Shown here: positions 30,438 to 39,527 of the stretch, in pieces
How the letters are laid out: the number at the start of each line of letters is the position of its first letter
Position numbering within the stretch: position 1 is the first letter of the stretch
Position numbers and translations under genes: made by a program
The notes under the pieces: model-generated
Databases searched by the model: none
Told to the model about the DNA's origin: nothing
What the model saw: only the letters and a program-made list of their open reading frames with translations
Origin: Nanchangia anserum
GTDB taxonomy: Bacteria; Actinomycetota; Actinomycetes; Actinomycetales; Actinomycetaceae
DNA: 64,000 nucleotides
NCBI RefSeq assembly: GCF_015240065.1
Contig: NZ_CP060506.1
Location: 868,001-932,000 of the forward strand
Direction: 5' to 3'

Positions 30438-31061
30438 ATGCTCGGACAGCACGGCCGCTCGGTGACGAAGGCGATCTTTGAGGCTCCCGCACGTGGGCTT
30501 GCTCGCGCGGGGGTGACGCCCAACCACGTGACGGTGGCGGGCACACTTGTCACCGTCGTCGCCTCGATCGTACTGCTCGGGTGGGGCCACCTCATCATCG
30601 GTCCGATTGTGCTGGGCATCATCTTGTTTGCCGACTCCCTCGACGGCACGCTGGCACGTCTGACCGGTACGTCGTCGCGGTTCGGCGCCTTCCTCGATTC
30701 GACACTCGATCGCATCGGTGACGGCGCCGTCTTCGGATCGCTGACAGCCTATGCCGCGATGGGGTTGGAACCGAGTGCGGCGCGCACGTGCGCGGTACTC
30801 GCGGGCATCGTCGCAATCGTCGGGGCCGCCGCCGTGCCCTATGCCCGCGCGCGCGGAGAGTCCGTCGGGGTCGTCGCCTCGGTTGGGATTGCCGAGCGCA
30901 CCGATCGCCTCGTCATCTCGTTGGTGCTGGCGTTTGTCACCGGCATCGGCCTGTCCGAGTGGTTCCTTGCCGCGGGACTCCTCATCGTCGCCGGCGCCTC
31001 GACCATCACCGTCGTTCAGCGGATCGCCTACGTCGCCCGTCACATCGAGGAGGAGCGGTGA
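30438..31061 (+). CDS. pgsA: CDP-alcohol phosphatidyltransferase (phosphatidylinositol phosphate synthase-like)
   Basis: A 207-residue membrane enzyme. The full CDP-alcohol phosphotransferase motif is present: Asp66, Asp69, Gly70, Ala73, Arg74, Gly83, Asp87, Asp91. In this operon context homologues make phosphatidylinositol phosphate from CDP-diacylglycerol and inositol phosphate, the first step towards phosphatidylinositol mannosides. ATG 30438 is chosen because AAGGA precedes it by six bases; GTG 30420 overlaps the HIT stop but lacks a site. Its stop overlaps the next start in GTGA. Confidence 0.9.
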   Translation: MLGQHGRSVTKAIFEAPARGLARAGVTPNHVTVAGTLVTVVASIVLLGWGHLIIGPIVLGIILFADSLDGTLARLTGTSSRFGAFLDSTLDRIGDGAVFGSLTAYAAMGLEPSAARTCAVLAGIVAIVGAAAVPYARARGESVGVVASVGIAERTDRLVISLVLAFVTGIGLSEWFLAAGLLIVAGASTITVVQRIAYVARHIEEER

Positions 31062-31981
31062 GCCTGCTCCTCACCGGTGCCGTGGGCCTGGCCGAGGTGA
31101 CGCCACCGCGCATCCTCGAGGTCGGTGCCCGCGTCGTCGGCAGCGCGGTGGCTGCGCGCGGGGGAGAGGGCATCGACTACCTGCGCGCGCACCTGTCGCG
31201 ACTGCTGGGGCGTCCGGCTTCGGCTGGCGAGGTACGCGAGGCGATGACGAGCTACATGCGCTACTTCGCCCAGGCCTGTTCGCTCGGTGGAGTCAGCGCC
31301 AACGAGATCGACGCCCGCGTCGAGGTGCGCGGGCGCATCGACGCCGTGCGTGCCGGCTTGCAGGCGGGGCCCGTTGTCGTCGCGCTGACCCATTCGGCGA
31401 ATTGGGATCTCGCCGGGGCCTGGGCCGCCCGACACGGCGCCGATGTCGTCACCGTCGCCGAGAGAATCGAGCCGCCCGAGCTGTTCGACATGTTCATGCG
31501 CGTGCGCCGTGGCGTCGGCATGGAAATCATCTCGGCCACGCCGGGCCAGCGCATCTTCGACGACCTGGTTGCGCGGGTGCGCGGACGTTCATGCCTGGTG
31601 GCGCTGCTTGCCGACCGCGACATTACCGGGCGCGGCGTCGAGGTCGACCTCGCCGGCGGGCGTGCTCTCGTGGCCGCGGGACCGGCGGCGCTGGCTGCGC
31701 GCCTGAACGCCCCCCTCATCCCCGTCGACGTGCGCGAGCGTCGCCTGAGCGGTGCCGCGCGCTCTCTCGCCCGGGCCTCGTGGGGCATTACCCTCGAATT
31801 CGCCGACCCCGTCGCCGTCACCGACGTCGCGGCGACGACCCAGCGGTGGGTCGACGCCGTGAGCGAGCGGTTGCGCCAGCACCCGACGTCGTGGCACATG
31901 CTTCAGCCCCTGTTCATCGACGAGCTTGATCCCGAACGACTGGCGCGTTCGCGCGCCAGGCTCGCCAAGGAGGACGCGTGA
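31058..31981 (+). CDS. patA: Phosphatidylinositol mannoside acyltransferase (LpxL/HtrB-like)
   Basis: A 307-residue acyltransferase of the lysophospholipid/lauroyl type. The catalytic HX4D is His112-Asp117 in ALTHSANWDLAG. In mycobacteria PatA (Rv2611c) acylates the mannose of PIM; the gene order pgsA-patA-pimA is the same here. It acts at the inner face of the membrane. GTG 31058 and its stop at 31979 both overlap neighbours by four bases (GTGA), so the genes are tightly coupled. Confidence 0.88.
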   Translation: MSLLLTGAVGLAEVTPPRILEVGARVVGSAVAARGGEGIDYLRAHLSRLLGRPASAGEVREAMTSYMRYFAQACSLGGVSANEIDARVEVRGRIDAVRAGLQAGPVVVALTHSANWDLAGAWAARHGADVVTVAERIEPPELFDMFMRVRRGVGMEIISATPGQRIFDDLVARVRGRSCLVALLADRDITGRGVEVDLAGGRALVAAGPAALAARLNAPLIPVDVRERRLSGAARSLARASWGITLEFADPVAVTDVAATTQRWVDAVSERLRQHPTSWHMLQPLFIDELDPERLARSRARLAKEDA

Positions 31982-33141
31982 AGATCGGCCTGGTCTGCCC
32001 CTACAGTTTCGACGTCCCCGGCGGGGTCCAGTCGCATGTGCGCGACCTCGCCGTGGAGCTGCGCGGGCGCGGTAACGACGTCGAGATTTTCGCGCCGGCA
32101 TCGACGCAGCCGGGGATCGAGGGATTCCACTCGGCCGGGTCGGCCGTGCGCGTGCCCTACAACGGCTCGGTGGCGCGGCTGTGCTTTGGCCCGTTGGCGC
32201 GCTCGCGCACCCGCGCATGGCTCGCGCAGGGAAACTTCGACGTCGTTCACATCCACGAGCCCCTCATTCCCTCGGTATCGTTGCTTGCGCTCGCCGCCGC
32301 CGAATGCCCCGTTGTCGCGACATTTCACCTGGCCAACGAGCTTTCCTACGCCTACGTCGCCTCCGTGCCCTTCCTCACGCGGCTGTCCGAGAAGATCACG
32401 GCGCGCATCGCGGTTTCGGCCGAGGCGCGACGCACTCTCGTTACCCACCACGGCGGCGACGCCGTCATCATTCCCAACGGCGTTGCGGTCGCCGACTTTG
32501 CGGCTGAGCCTCGTCCGGCGTGGCAGGCGACCCCCGAGCGCCCCGTGTTCGCCTTCCTGGGCCGCCTTGACGAGGAGCGCAAGGGGCTGCCGATCCTCGC
32601 CGGTGCCATCGAGGCCGTCCTCGCGGCGTGCCCGGGAGCGCGATTTCTCATCGCCGGGCGCGGGGAGGTGCCCGATTCCCTCGGGTTGGCTCGCTACGGT
32701 GACGCTGTCGAGCTGCTCGGACCTGTTAGCGACGAGGAAAAGGCCCAGTTGTTGGCGGGAGCGACAGCCTATATCGCGCCCCAGACGGGCGGGGAGTCCT
32801 TCGGCATTGTCCTCGTCGAGGCGATGGCCGCGGGAACGCTCACCGTAGCCTCGAACATTCCGGCCTTCGCCGCGGTTCTCGATTCGGGTCGGGCGGGCAG
32901 GCTGTTTAACCCCGGCGATAGCGGCGACCTTGCACGTGTCCTCATCGAGACCCTCGAGCATCCCGATCAACGAGACGACCTGGCTGCGCGTGGGCGCTCT
33001 CGCTCGGCGATGTACGACTGGGGGCGCGTGGGCGACGAGATCGTCGCCGTCTACGACACCGTCGCAACGATGAATCGGGCGGGCGGTGGCGAGCTGGCGA
33101 CAGGTGCGGTCGACGAGGCTGAGAGCAGCGAGCATGAGTGA
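31978..33141 (+). CDS. pimA: GDP-mannose:phosphatidylinositol alpha-mannosyltransferase (PimA-like)
   Basis: A 387-residue GT4, GT-B-fold glycosyltransferase. VCPYSFDVPGGVQSHVRDLAVEL is the PimA-type N-terminus with its Gly-Gly loop. VIPNGVAVADF, FLGRLDEERKGLPILAGAI and the catalytic EX7E region TGGESFGIVLVEAMAAG follow. It adds the first mannose to phosphatidylinositol at the cytoplasmic membrane face. It overlaps patA by four bases and the next gene by eight. Confidence 0.92.
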   Translation: MKIGLVCPYSFDVPGGVQSHVRDLAVELRGRGNDVEIFAPASTQPGIEGFHSAGSAVRVPYNGSVARLCFGPLARSRTRAWLAQGNFDVVHIHEPLIPSVSLLALAAAECPVVATFHLANELSYAYVASVPFLTRLSEKITARIAVSAEARRTLVTHHGGDAVIIPNGVAVADFAAEPRPAWQATPERPVFAFLGRLDEERKGLPILAGAIEAVLAACPGARFLIAGRGEVPDSLGLARYGDAVELLGPVSDEEKAQLLAGATAYIAPQTGGESFGIVLVEAMAAGTLTVASNIPAFAAVLDSGRAGRLFNPGDSGDLARVLIETLEHPDQRDDLAARGRSRSAMYDWGRVGDEIVAVYDTVATMNRAGGGELATGAVDEAESSEHE

Positions 33142-33748
33142 AAGCGCATGGTGGCTCGTCCTCGCTCTCGTCTGCCTCGCCGTGGCGGCCGTCCTCGCCT
33201 GGCGCCAGGCCGTGCGGCTCGATCGCCTGCATCGCCAGGTGCTTCAGGCCCGCGCCGGCCTCGACGTCCTCCTCGTGCGACGGGCGTGGGCGGCGATGGC
33301 GCTGGCAACATCGGAGCTGCTCGATCCCGCCTCGGCGGCGCTCATCGCCTCGGCCGCGCGCGATTGCCTCGATGCGGCTCCCGCCCTCACCGCCGATGCC
33401 ATGCAACCGCAGCGCAGCTACACCCTGTCCGACGTCGCCGAGACCCGCCACTCACAGCCGCGTCAGGTCTGTGAGTCGGTTCTCACCCAGGTGCTCCGAC
33501 ACACGCTGTCGCGACAGGTTCGCGCCGAGCTCGAGAGCGATGCGCCCGGGCGGGCGCTCGTTGCCGAATTGTGGCAGGCAAACCAGCGCGTCGCCTATGC
33601 CCGCCGGTTCCACAACGATCACGTCGCCCGAACCCGCAAGCTGCGCGCGGGCGTGTTGGCGCGGAGCCTCCGTTTGGCGGGACGCGCGCCGTGGCCCGAG
33701 ACCATCGACATCGATGACACCTTGACGAGCGTGGGGGAGGGCGCGTGA
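33134..33748 (+). CDS. Membrane-anchored protein of the PIM operon, LemA-like
   Basis: A 204-residue protein with one N-terminal transmembrane helix (WWLVLALVCLAVAAVLAW, about residues 6-23), then a mainly helical, Ala/Arg-rich domain. ELWQANQRVAYARRFHNDHVARTRKLR near the C-terminus resembles the LemA-family segment ARRFYND; the similarity is limited and this is inference. It overlaps both pimA and prsW, so it is made with the PIM enzymes. Function unknown. Confidence 0.7.
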   Translation: MSESAWWLVLALVCLAVAAVLAWRQAVRLDRLHRQVLQARAGLDVLLVRRAWAAMALATSELLDPASAALIASAARDCLDAAPALTADAMQPQRSYTLSDVAETRHSQPRQVCESVLTQVLRHTLSRQVRAELESDAPGRALVAELWQANQRVAYARRFHNDHVARTRKLRAGVLARSLRLAGRAPWPETIDIDDTLTSVGEGA

Positions 33749-34964
33749 GCACATCCGAGTCGGCCTCCACGCAGCGTTTTCGCCTCGCCGCGCGTTATCG
33801 CCCCGATCCCCTCATCCCTGAACCGCAGTTCGTCGAGACGGCGGCCTATCACACGTCGCTTGGCAAGATGGCGCGATCCCCGCGCGCGTGGCTGGAATGG
33901 ATCATCGCTCTGGCAAGCGTCGTCGGCTTCCTCGTTATCGTCGGCCTCGTCGTCTCGCGCAGCGGGGTGATGGCGAGCACCCTGGGCATCATCGCCGCTG
34001 CTGTTCCGCTCCTCGTCGTCACGGGAACATTCGTGTGGATCGATCGGTGGGAACCCGAACCCGTGTGGTTGTGTGTCCTCGCCTTCGCCTGGGGGCGGGA
34101 GTTGCGACATCGCTGGCGCTCGTCTCGAACACGACAATGCAGATGATGCTGGGAGCGGCCACGACGAATCCCGATGATGCCGAGGCGTTGACGGCGAGCG
34201 TCGTCGCTCCCGTTGTCGAAGAGACCCTCAAGGGGATCGGTGTCGTCATCGTCATGCTCGCGCGCCGCCGCTCTGTGACCTCTCCCCTCGACGGAGTCGT
34301 CATCGCCGGCCTGGTGGGTGCGGGCTTCGCGTTTACCGAAAACATCCTCTATTTCCTCAACGCCGGTGACGAGATTCTCGTGGTCTTTATCCTGCGAGCA
34401 ATACTGTCGCCGTTTTGTCACTCGATGTTTACCTCCCTCATCGGGCTGGCTATGGCGATCGCCCTGACGCGCTTGCGGCGTCGCCGAGCGTGGATGGGCA
34501 CTGTTCCCGTCGGGTGGGCGAGCGCCGTCGTCCTTCACTCCCTGTGGAACGGACTCGCGAGCTTCACCGAGGGCTCGTTCGTCAGGAGCTACGTCCTCTT
34601 TTGGCTGCCGTTCTTTTTCGGGTGGTTCCTCATCATCTCGCTCTCGGCGGCCAAGCAGCGCCGGTGGATACGGGCAGGACTACAGGCATTCGCCGAGGCG
34701 GGCTGGCTCCACCCCGGTGAAGTCGAGATGGTGACGTCGCTGACGTGGCGACGCTTTGCCAAGCGGCGGGCGCGGGCGGTATCGCGGCGCGCCGCCCGGG
34801 CCATGCGAGACTTCCAGCACGCAGCCGCACGCCTCGGGTTGACCTACGTCGCCTCTGTCCGATTGGGGTCCTCGCCCGAGCGCGCCGAGATGACCCGCTC
34901 GGAGTTGAGCGCGCTGGTGGCTGCCCGCAGCGTCGTCGCGGCCGAGCGTGGCGAGCACGCATGA
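33745..34964 (+). CDS. PrsW-family intramembrane metalloprotease, frame broken once
   Basis: A multi-pass membrane protein of about 406 residues after joining. The catalytic motifs are APVVEETLKGIG (EExxK), AGFAFTENILYFL (ExxN-like), SPFCHSMFTSLIG and LHSLWNGLA. In Bacillus PrsW cleaves the anti-sigma factor RsiW; here no anti-sigma gene is near. Near 34095 one G is missing from a run of five, after VWLCVLAFAWG, and the protein resumes as AGVATSLALVSNTTMQMM. GTG 33745 overlaps the preceding stop. A soluble Arg-rich C-terminus of about 110 residues follows the last helix. Confidence 0.87.
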
Positions 34965-34984
34965 GGGGCGAGCACGCATGAGGG
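34951..34984 (+). repeat. 17-bp tandem duplication at the prsW/nudix junction
   Basis: GCGAGCACGCATGAGGG occurs twice in immediate succession (34951-34967 and 34968-34984). The first copy holds the prsW stop (TGA at 34962), the second the NUDIX start (ATG at 34978). Removing one copy would recreate an ATGA overlap. Confidence 0.9.
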
Positions 34985-35532
34985 GGTTGAGCGCGGAATG
35001 GCAGCCCGGGCCAGACGGGACGCCCTATCGGCGTGCGGCGCGGGTCATCCCCATCGCGGCGTCCGGGCGCGTGCTCCTCGTTCTCGGCCACGACTTCGCC
35101 GACACCACTCGGCGTTGGTGGTTCACCGTGGGCGGTGGTATCGGTCCCGATGAGGATCCGCGCGCGGCAGCAGCGCGCGAACTCTACGAGGAGACGGGGA
35201 TCCGGGCCCGGCCCGACGATCTCGAGGGGCCGGTGTTGAGGCGGTACTCGCGGTTTGAGTTTGTCGAGGTCAGCGCCCGCCAAGACGAAGTGTTCTATCT
35301 GTTGCGCCTGGAGCGCGAAGAGAGACCGCGAGCAGGGGAGTGGACCGAGCTTGAACGCGACGTCCTCGACGAACTCGCGTGGTGGGATGTCGACGAGCTG
35401 GCGCACGCGGCGCGCGATGGGGCGACCGTCTACCCACCGGTGTTGCCCGAGCTGGTGGCCTCGTGGATAGAGGGCTGGGATGGAACGTGTCCGCTCATCG
35501 ACGAGGTCGGCGCTGACGCGGCGACGCCGTGA
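34978..35532 (+). CDS. NUDIX hydrolase
   Basis: A 184-residue NUDIX protein with a complete Nudix box, GGIGPDEDPRAAAARELYEE followed by TGI. The family cleaves nucleoside diphosphates linked to another group; the substrate is not predictable. ATG 34978 is chosen because GAGGGG lies nine bases upstream, supplied by the first copy of the 17-bp repeat. It closes the PIM operon run. NUDIX genes in this position are known in other actinobacteria. Confidence 0.9.
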   Translation: MRGLSAEWQPGPDGTPYRRAARVIPIAASGRVLLVLGHDFADTTRRWWFTVGGGIGPDEDPRAAAARELYEETGIRARPDDLEGPVLRRYSRFEFVEVSARQDEVFYLLRLEREERPRAGEWTELERDVLDELAWWDVDELAHAARDGATVYPPVLPELVASWIEGWDGTCPLIDEVGADAATP

Positions 35533-35613
35533 GCGGCAGCTTCGACTCTCTCCGCTACACTTGAGGCGATAAACGTGCCACCGAGCGGTGGATCATGACC
35601 AAGGAGAGGGTAT

Positions 35614-36375
35614 ATGTCGGGTCACTCCAAATGGGCAACGACCAAGCATAAGAAGGCCGCGATCGACGCCAAGCGCGGCAAGCTGTTTGCCCGCCTCATC
35701 AAGAACATTGAGGTCGCGGCGCGCACGGGCGGCGGCGACCCTGCGGGAAACCCGACCCTCTACGACGCCATCCAAAAGGCCAAGAAGAACTCGGTCCCGG
35801 CCGACAACATCGACCGCGCCGTCAAGCGTGGCTCGGGTGCCGAGGCCGGGGGCGCGGACTGGGAAACGATCATGTACGAGGGCTATGGTCCCGCCGGCGT
35901 CGCCTTCCTCGTCGAGTGCCTCACCGATAACCGCAACCGCGCGGCCTCGGATGTGCGCACGGCGTTCAACCGTCACGGCGGCTCGCTGGCCGACCCCGGG
36001 TCGGTGTCCTACCTGTTCACCCGCCGCGGTGTCGTCGAGGTTCCCGCGGCCGACGGCGTGGATGAGGACACCGTGACGATGGCGGTCCTCGAGGCGGGCG
36101 CCGACGAGGTCGAGGCCACCGATGCGGGCTTCGTCGTGTTCTGTGAGGCCTCCGACGTCGTCGCCGTGCGCACCGCGCTGCAGGAGGCGGGGATCGAGTA
36201 CGATTCGGCGGAGTCGAAGTGGATCGCCTCGACCAGCGTCGAGCTCGATCTCGACAAGTACAAGTCCGTCATGCGGCTCTACGACGCCCTTGAGGATTCC
36301 GACGACGTCCAGGAAATCTCGACGTCGATGTCCGTTTCCGACGAGGTTCTCGCCGCATACGCCGACGAGGCGTAA
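35614..36375 (+). CDS. YebC/PmpR-family transcriptional regulator or translation factor
   Basis: A 253-residue YebC/TACO1-family protein beginning with the signature [58 protein letters not shown] is split between domains 1 and 2 as usual. Members act as DNA-binding regulators or, in recent work, relieve ribosome stalling at proline runs; which applies here is unknown. A strong AAGGAGAGG precedes the ATG. It precedes ruvCAB as in most bacteria, but with a permease gene between. Confidence 0.95.
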   Translation: MSGHSKWATTKHKKAAIDAKRGKLFARLIKNIEVAARTGGGDPAGNPTLYDAIQKAKKNSVPADNIDRAVKRGSGAEAGGADWETIMYEGYGPAGVAFLVECLTDNRNRAASDVRTAFNRHGGSLADPGSVSYLFTRRGVVEVPAADGVDEDTVTMAVLEAGADEVEATDAGFVVFCEASDVVAVRTALQEAGIEYDSAESKWIASTSVELDLDKYKSVMRLYDALEDSDDVQEISTSMSVSDEVLAAYADEA

Positions 36376-36378
36376 TCC

Positions 36379-37131
36379 GTGACCGGCGCCGCGGTTCTTG
36401 CCGTATTGGCGCTGACGGTCATCATCGGCACCATGGCGCAGCGCATCTGCGGCATGGGACTGGGACTCATCGCCGTACCGGTCTTCGTGTTCGTCACGGG
36501 ACCGGTACTCGGCGTCCTCACGATCAACGCCGCGGCCTTCGTCGCCGGTCTCGCGATCGCGTGGAGCCTGCGCGTCGACATCTTGTGGCACCGTTGGCGC
36601 GTCATCGCCGCGTGGGCGATCGTCGGAACGATCCCCGGGTGGGCGCTGGTGACGTGGCTGCCGCGCAGCGTCCTCGAGCTGACCATTGGGGTAGGCCTCG
36701 TCGCGTCGTTGGCAGCGTCTCTCCTCATGGCGTCGCATCTGCCGCGGATTCCCAAGCAGGCGCTGGGGGCATGCGGTTTCATCGGCGCGATCCTCAATAC
36801 GACAGTCGGACAGGCCGCCCCGATCATGGTGGCCTATCAGCGAGCGACGCGGTGGGATCAGCGGACGTTTCAGGCCACGCTGCAGCCGTCCTTTCTGGTC
36901 ATGAACGCCGCCAGCGTTCTCGCCAAGGGAGTCGGCATCGACATTGCGGCGCCGCCGCTCGGCTACGGTGTCTACATCGCCACGGTGGGCACCGGCGTGC
37001 TCGTCGGGATCATCGCCGGCGAGCTCGCTGCCGCGCACGTGTCGATTTCGCTGGCGCGCACGCTCGCGTTGACGGTCGCCTGCGTCGGAGCCGTCGCCAC
37101 GTGCGTTCACGGCATCGTCGGCATTGTCTAG
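36379..37131 (+). CDS. TSUP (TauE/SafE) family permease
   Basis: A 250-residue hydrophobic protein with about eight membrane segments and the TauE/SafE pattern: MAQRICGMGLGLIAVPVFVF near the N-terminus and GFIGAILNTTVGQAAPIMVAYQ in the middle repeat. TSUP proteins move sulfite, sulfoacetate or similar anions. It starts four bases after yebC and ends 12 bases before ruvC, all on one strand, so it is probably co-transcribed with DNA-repair genes. Substrate unknown. Confidence 0.85.
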   Translation: MTGAAVLAVLALTVIIGTMAQRICGMGLGLIAVPVFVFVTGPVLGVLTINAAAFVAGLAIAWSLRVDILWHRWRVIAAWAIVGTIPGWALVTWLPRSVLELTIGVGLVASLAASLLMASHLPRIPKQALGACGFIGAILNTTVGQAAPIMVAYQRATRWDQRTFQATLQPSFLVMNAASVLAKGVGIDIAAPPLGYGVYIATVGTGVLVGIIAGELAAAHVSISLARTLALTVACVGAVATCVHGIVGIV

Positions 37132-37143
37132 GGGAGGCAGATC

Positions 37144-37773
37144 GTGCGCATTCTCGGTATTGATCCCGGTATCACCCGGTGCGGGATCGGCGTCATCGAC
37201 ATGGGCGAGGACCGTCGCGCTCGCCTCGTTCACGTCGAGGTCGCCCGCTCGCCGGCGACGCTGGCGACCCATTTTCGGCTGCGTGACATCGGGCAGAAGA
37301 TCGAAGCGGCAATCGATCGCTTCGCGCCCGACGTCGCGGCGATCGAACGCGTCTTCGCCCACGACAATCTGCAATCGGTGACGACGACGATGCAGGTCAT
37401 GGGTGTCGCCATGTACTGCGCCGGCACGCGCAACCTCGCGATGGCCGTTCACACCCCTTCGCAGGTGAAGTCGGCGGTGACGGGATCGGGGGTCGCCTCA
37501 AAGGCGCAGGTCCAGCACATGGTCTCGCGCATCCTCGGGTTGGACGGAATCGTTCGTCCCGCCGATGCCGCCGACGCCCTGGCGATTGCCATCTGTCATG
37601 GCTGGCGCGGCGACAACCTCCAGGGAGAGGGCGGCGACGAGCAATTCAGCGTGTCGCTGTCGGGGGGCGTGACGACGAAAAAGGCCCTGACGCCGGCACA
37701 GCAGCAATGGGCGCAGGCCCAGGCTCTGGCGCGGCGCACGGGCGCGGTGGATCCGCGTCGAGGCCGCCGCTAG
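37144..37773 (+). CDS. ruvC: Holliday junction endonuclease RuvC
   Basis: A 209-residue RNase H-fold resolvase. RILGIDPGITRCGIGVID carries the first catalytic Asp, AAIERVFAHDNLQSV a catalytic Glu, and DAADALAIAICHGW the C-terminal acidic pair. It cuts Holliday junctions bound by RuvAB. GTG 37144 follows GGGGAGG. The C-terminus has an extra ~35 residues compared with E. coli RuvC. Confidence 0.96.
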   Translation: MRILGIDPGITRCGIGVIDMGEDRRARLVHVEVARSPATLATHFRLRDIGQKIEAAIDRFAPDVAAIERVFAHDNLQSVTTTMQVMGVAMYCAGTRNLAMAVHTPSQVKSAVTGSGVASKAQVQHMVSRILGLDGIVRPADAADALAIAICHGWRGDNLQGEGGDEQFSVSLSGGVTTKKALTPAQQQWAQAQALARRTGAVDPRRGRR

Positions 37774-37776
37774 AAT
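37771..37776 (+). promoter_or_regulatory. Candidate -10 box of ruvAB
   Basis: TAGAAT overlaps the ruvC stop, 30 bases before the ruvA GTG. A ribosome-binding site (GAGGAAGGGGAG) follows. I see no LexA-type GAAC...GTTC box next to it. Confidence 0.4.
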
Positions 37777-37806
37777 CGGACAGACGTTCGAGGAAGGGGA
37801 GAGTGC

Positions 37807-38397
37807 GTGATCGCTCAGCTGTCGGGGAACCTCGTCGCAGTGACACCGGATCGCGTCATCATCGATGTCGCCGGTGTCGGCTATGAGGTCCTCGTGACCC
37901 CGACGACCTCTGCCGGCCTGCACACTGGGCAGTCGGCGACCCTGTCGACCTACCTCGTCGTGCGTGAGGACGCCCTGACCCTGTACGGCTTCACCGACGC
38001 CGATGAGCGCGCCACCTTCCTGACTCTGCTCTCGGTCAGTGGCATCGGCCCAAAACTTGCGCTTGCCGCCCTCGCCGCGCTCACGCCCGACGAGCTGCGC
38101 GCGGCGGTGGCGACGGGCGACGAGGACGCCCTGTGCCGGATCGCCGGCGTGGGTAAGAAGTCGGCGCGACGGATGATAGCGAGCATCGGCGACAAGCTGG
38201 GACCCGCCGCGGCCCCCCTGCCGCCGATGTCCGCGGCGACGGCCGAGGATCCCCTCGTCTCGGCGCTAGAGAACCTCGGGTGGCCCCACGCGAGCGCACT
38301 CGAAGCCGTCGCAGCCGAGCGCGCCGCGAATCCCGGTGCCGACGATGCCCAGGCATTGCGCGGAGCCCTGCAATACCTAGGAGCACAGCGTGGATGA
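37807..38397 (+). CDS. ruvA: Holliday junction branch migration protein RuvA
   Basis: A 196-residue RuvA: N-terminal OB fold ([28 protein letters not shown]), tandem HhH motifs ([16 protein letters not shown] and [16 protein letters not shown]), and the C-terminal RuvB-binding domain ending in [13 protein letters not shown]. It holds the four-way junction while RuvB pumps DNA. It overlaps ruvB by eight bases. Confidence 0.96.
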   Translation: MIAQLSGNLVAVTPDRVIIDVAGVGYEVLVTPTTSAGLHTGQSATLSTYLVVREDALTLYGFTDADERATFLTLLSVSGIGPKLALAALAALTPDELRAAVATGDEDALCRIAGVGKKSARRMIASIGDKLGPAAAPLPPMSAATAEDPLVSALENLGWPHASALEAVAAERAANPGADDAQALRGALQYLGAQRG

Positions 38398-39418
38398 CGC
38401 CTACGTGTCGCCGGTCGACGCCGGCGCAGACGACCTCGAGCGCGCCGCGGAAGCGGCGCTGCGACCGAAGCTTCTCGAGGACTTCGTCGGTCAGCCGGTC
38501 GTGCGCAAGCAGCTCAACCTCGTCCTCACCGCGGCGAAACAGCGCGGCGTGTGCCCCGACCACGTGCTGCTGTCGGGGCCTCCCGGGCTGGGCAAGACGA
38601 CGCTGGCGATGATCATTGCCCAGGAGCTGGGGACGGCGCTGCGCCTCACCTCGGGGCCAGCGATTCAACACGCGGGTGACCTCGCGTCGATTCTGTCGTC
38701 GCTGCAAGAGGGCGACGTGTTGTTCATCGACGAGATCCACCGCCTCTCGCGCACCGCCGAGGAAATGCTCTACCTGGCGATGGAGGACTTCCGCGTCGAC
38801 GTCGTCGTCGGGAAGGGGCCCGGTGCCACGTCCATTCCTCTGACGCTGCCGCCCTTCACCGTCGTCGGTGCGACGACGCGCGCGGGGTTGCTGCCCGCTC
38901 CCTTGCGCGATCGTTTCGGTTTTACCGGGCATCTCGACTACTACTCCGAGACGGAGCTGGCCCAGGTGGTCACGCGCTCGGCGGCGCTGCTCGCCTTCAC
39001 CCTCGACGCCGATGCCGCGACCGAGGTCGCGTCGCGCTCGCGCGGGACGCCCCGCATCGCCAACCGGCTGCTGCGCCGGGTCATGGACTACGCCCAGGTG
39101 CATGGCGACACCCCAACCGGCACGCTGCCAATTGCCCGCGCGGCCCTGGATCTGTTCGAGGTGGATCCGGCGGGTTTAGACCGTCTCGACCGCGCCGTGC
39201 TCGACGCGCTATGCCGGCGCTTTGCCGGGGGACCGGTGGGACTGACGACGCTGGCGCAGACGGTCGGGGAAGAGACCGAGACCGTCGAGACGGTCGCCGA
39301 GCCCTACCTCGTTCGCGAGGGCTACATTCAGCGCACCTCGCGCGGGCGAGTGGCCACGCCTCAAGCGTGGCGCCACTTGGGATTGACCCCGCCAGATCAG
39401 CCGTGGCTGGCGGGTTAG
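38390..39418 (+). CDS. ruvB: Holliday junction branch migration ATPase RuvB
   Basis: A 342-residue AAA+ motor. Walker [16 protein letters not shown], Walker [13 protein letters not shown], sensor 1 [19 protein letters not shown] and the C-terminal winged helix ([20 protein letters not shown]) are present. Its stop codon lies inside a terminator-like hairpin. Confidence 0.97.
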   Translation: MDDAYVSPVDAGADDLERAAEAALRPKLLEDFVGQPVVRKQLNLVLTAAKQRGVCPDHVLLSGPPGLGKTTLAMIIAQELGTALRLTSGPAIQHAGDLASILSSLQEGDVLFIDEIHRLSRTAEEMLYLAMEDFRVDVVVGKGPGATSIPLTLPPFTVVGATTRAGLLPAPLRDRFGFTGHLDYYSETELAQVVTRSAALLAFTLDADAATEVASRSRGTPRIANRLLRRVMDYAQVHGDTPTGTLPIARAALDLFEVDPAGLDRLDRAVLDALCRRFAGGPVGLTTLAQTVGEETETVETVAEPYLVREGYIQRTSRGRVATPQAWRHLGLTPPDQPWLAG

Positions 39419-39427
39419 CCCGCCAGC
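39406..39427 (+). terminator. Terminator overlapping the ruvB stop
   Basis: GCTGGCGGG, loop TTAG, CCCGCCAGC: a perfect 9-bp stem whose loop contains the ruvB stop codon. Confidence 0.65.
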
Positions 39428-39484
39428 TGCCACTCTCGCGGGGCGCGATGCCTCACAAAGATGGGGCTGGCCCGATTTCTCCCG

Positions 39485-39490
39485 TAGAAT
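39485..39490 (+). promoter_or_regulatory. Candidate -10 box of yajC-secDF
   Basis: TAGAAT lies 37 bases before the yajC ATG, after the ruvB terminator, so it could start the yajC-secD-secF transcript. GAGGAG lies before the ATG. Confidence 0.45.
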
Positions 39491-39527
39491 CGCAGGCGTT
39501 TGTCAATCGCTATCGAGGAGCTGCACC

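Noticed and set aside
37771-37806. LexA (SOS) box before ruvA.
   Set aside because: The sequence has GTTCG but no matching GAAC half-site at the right spacing.
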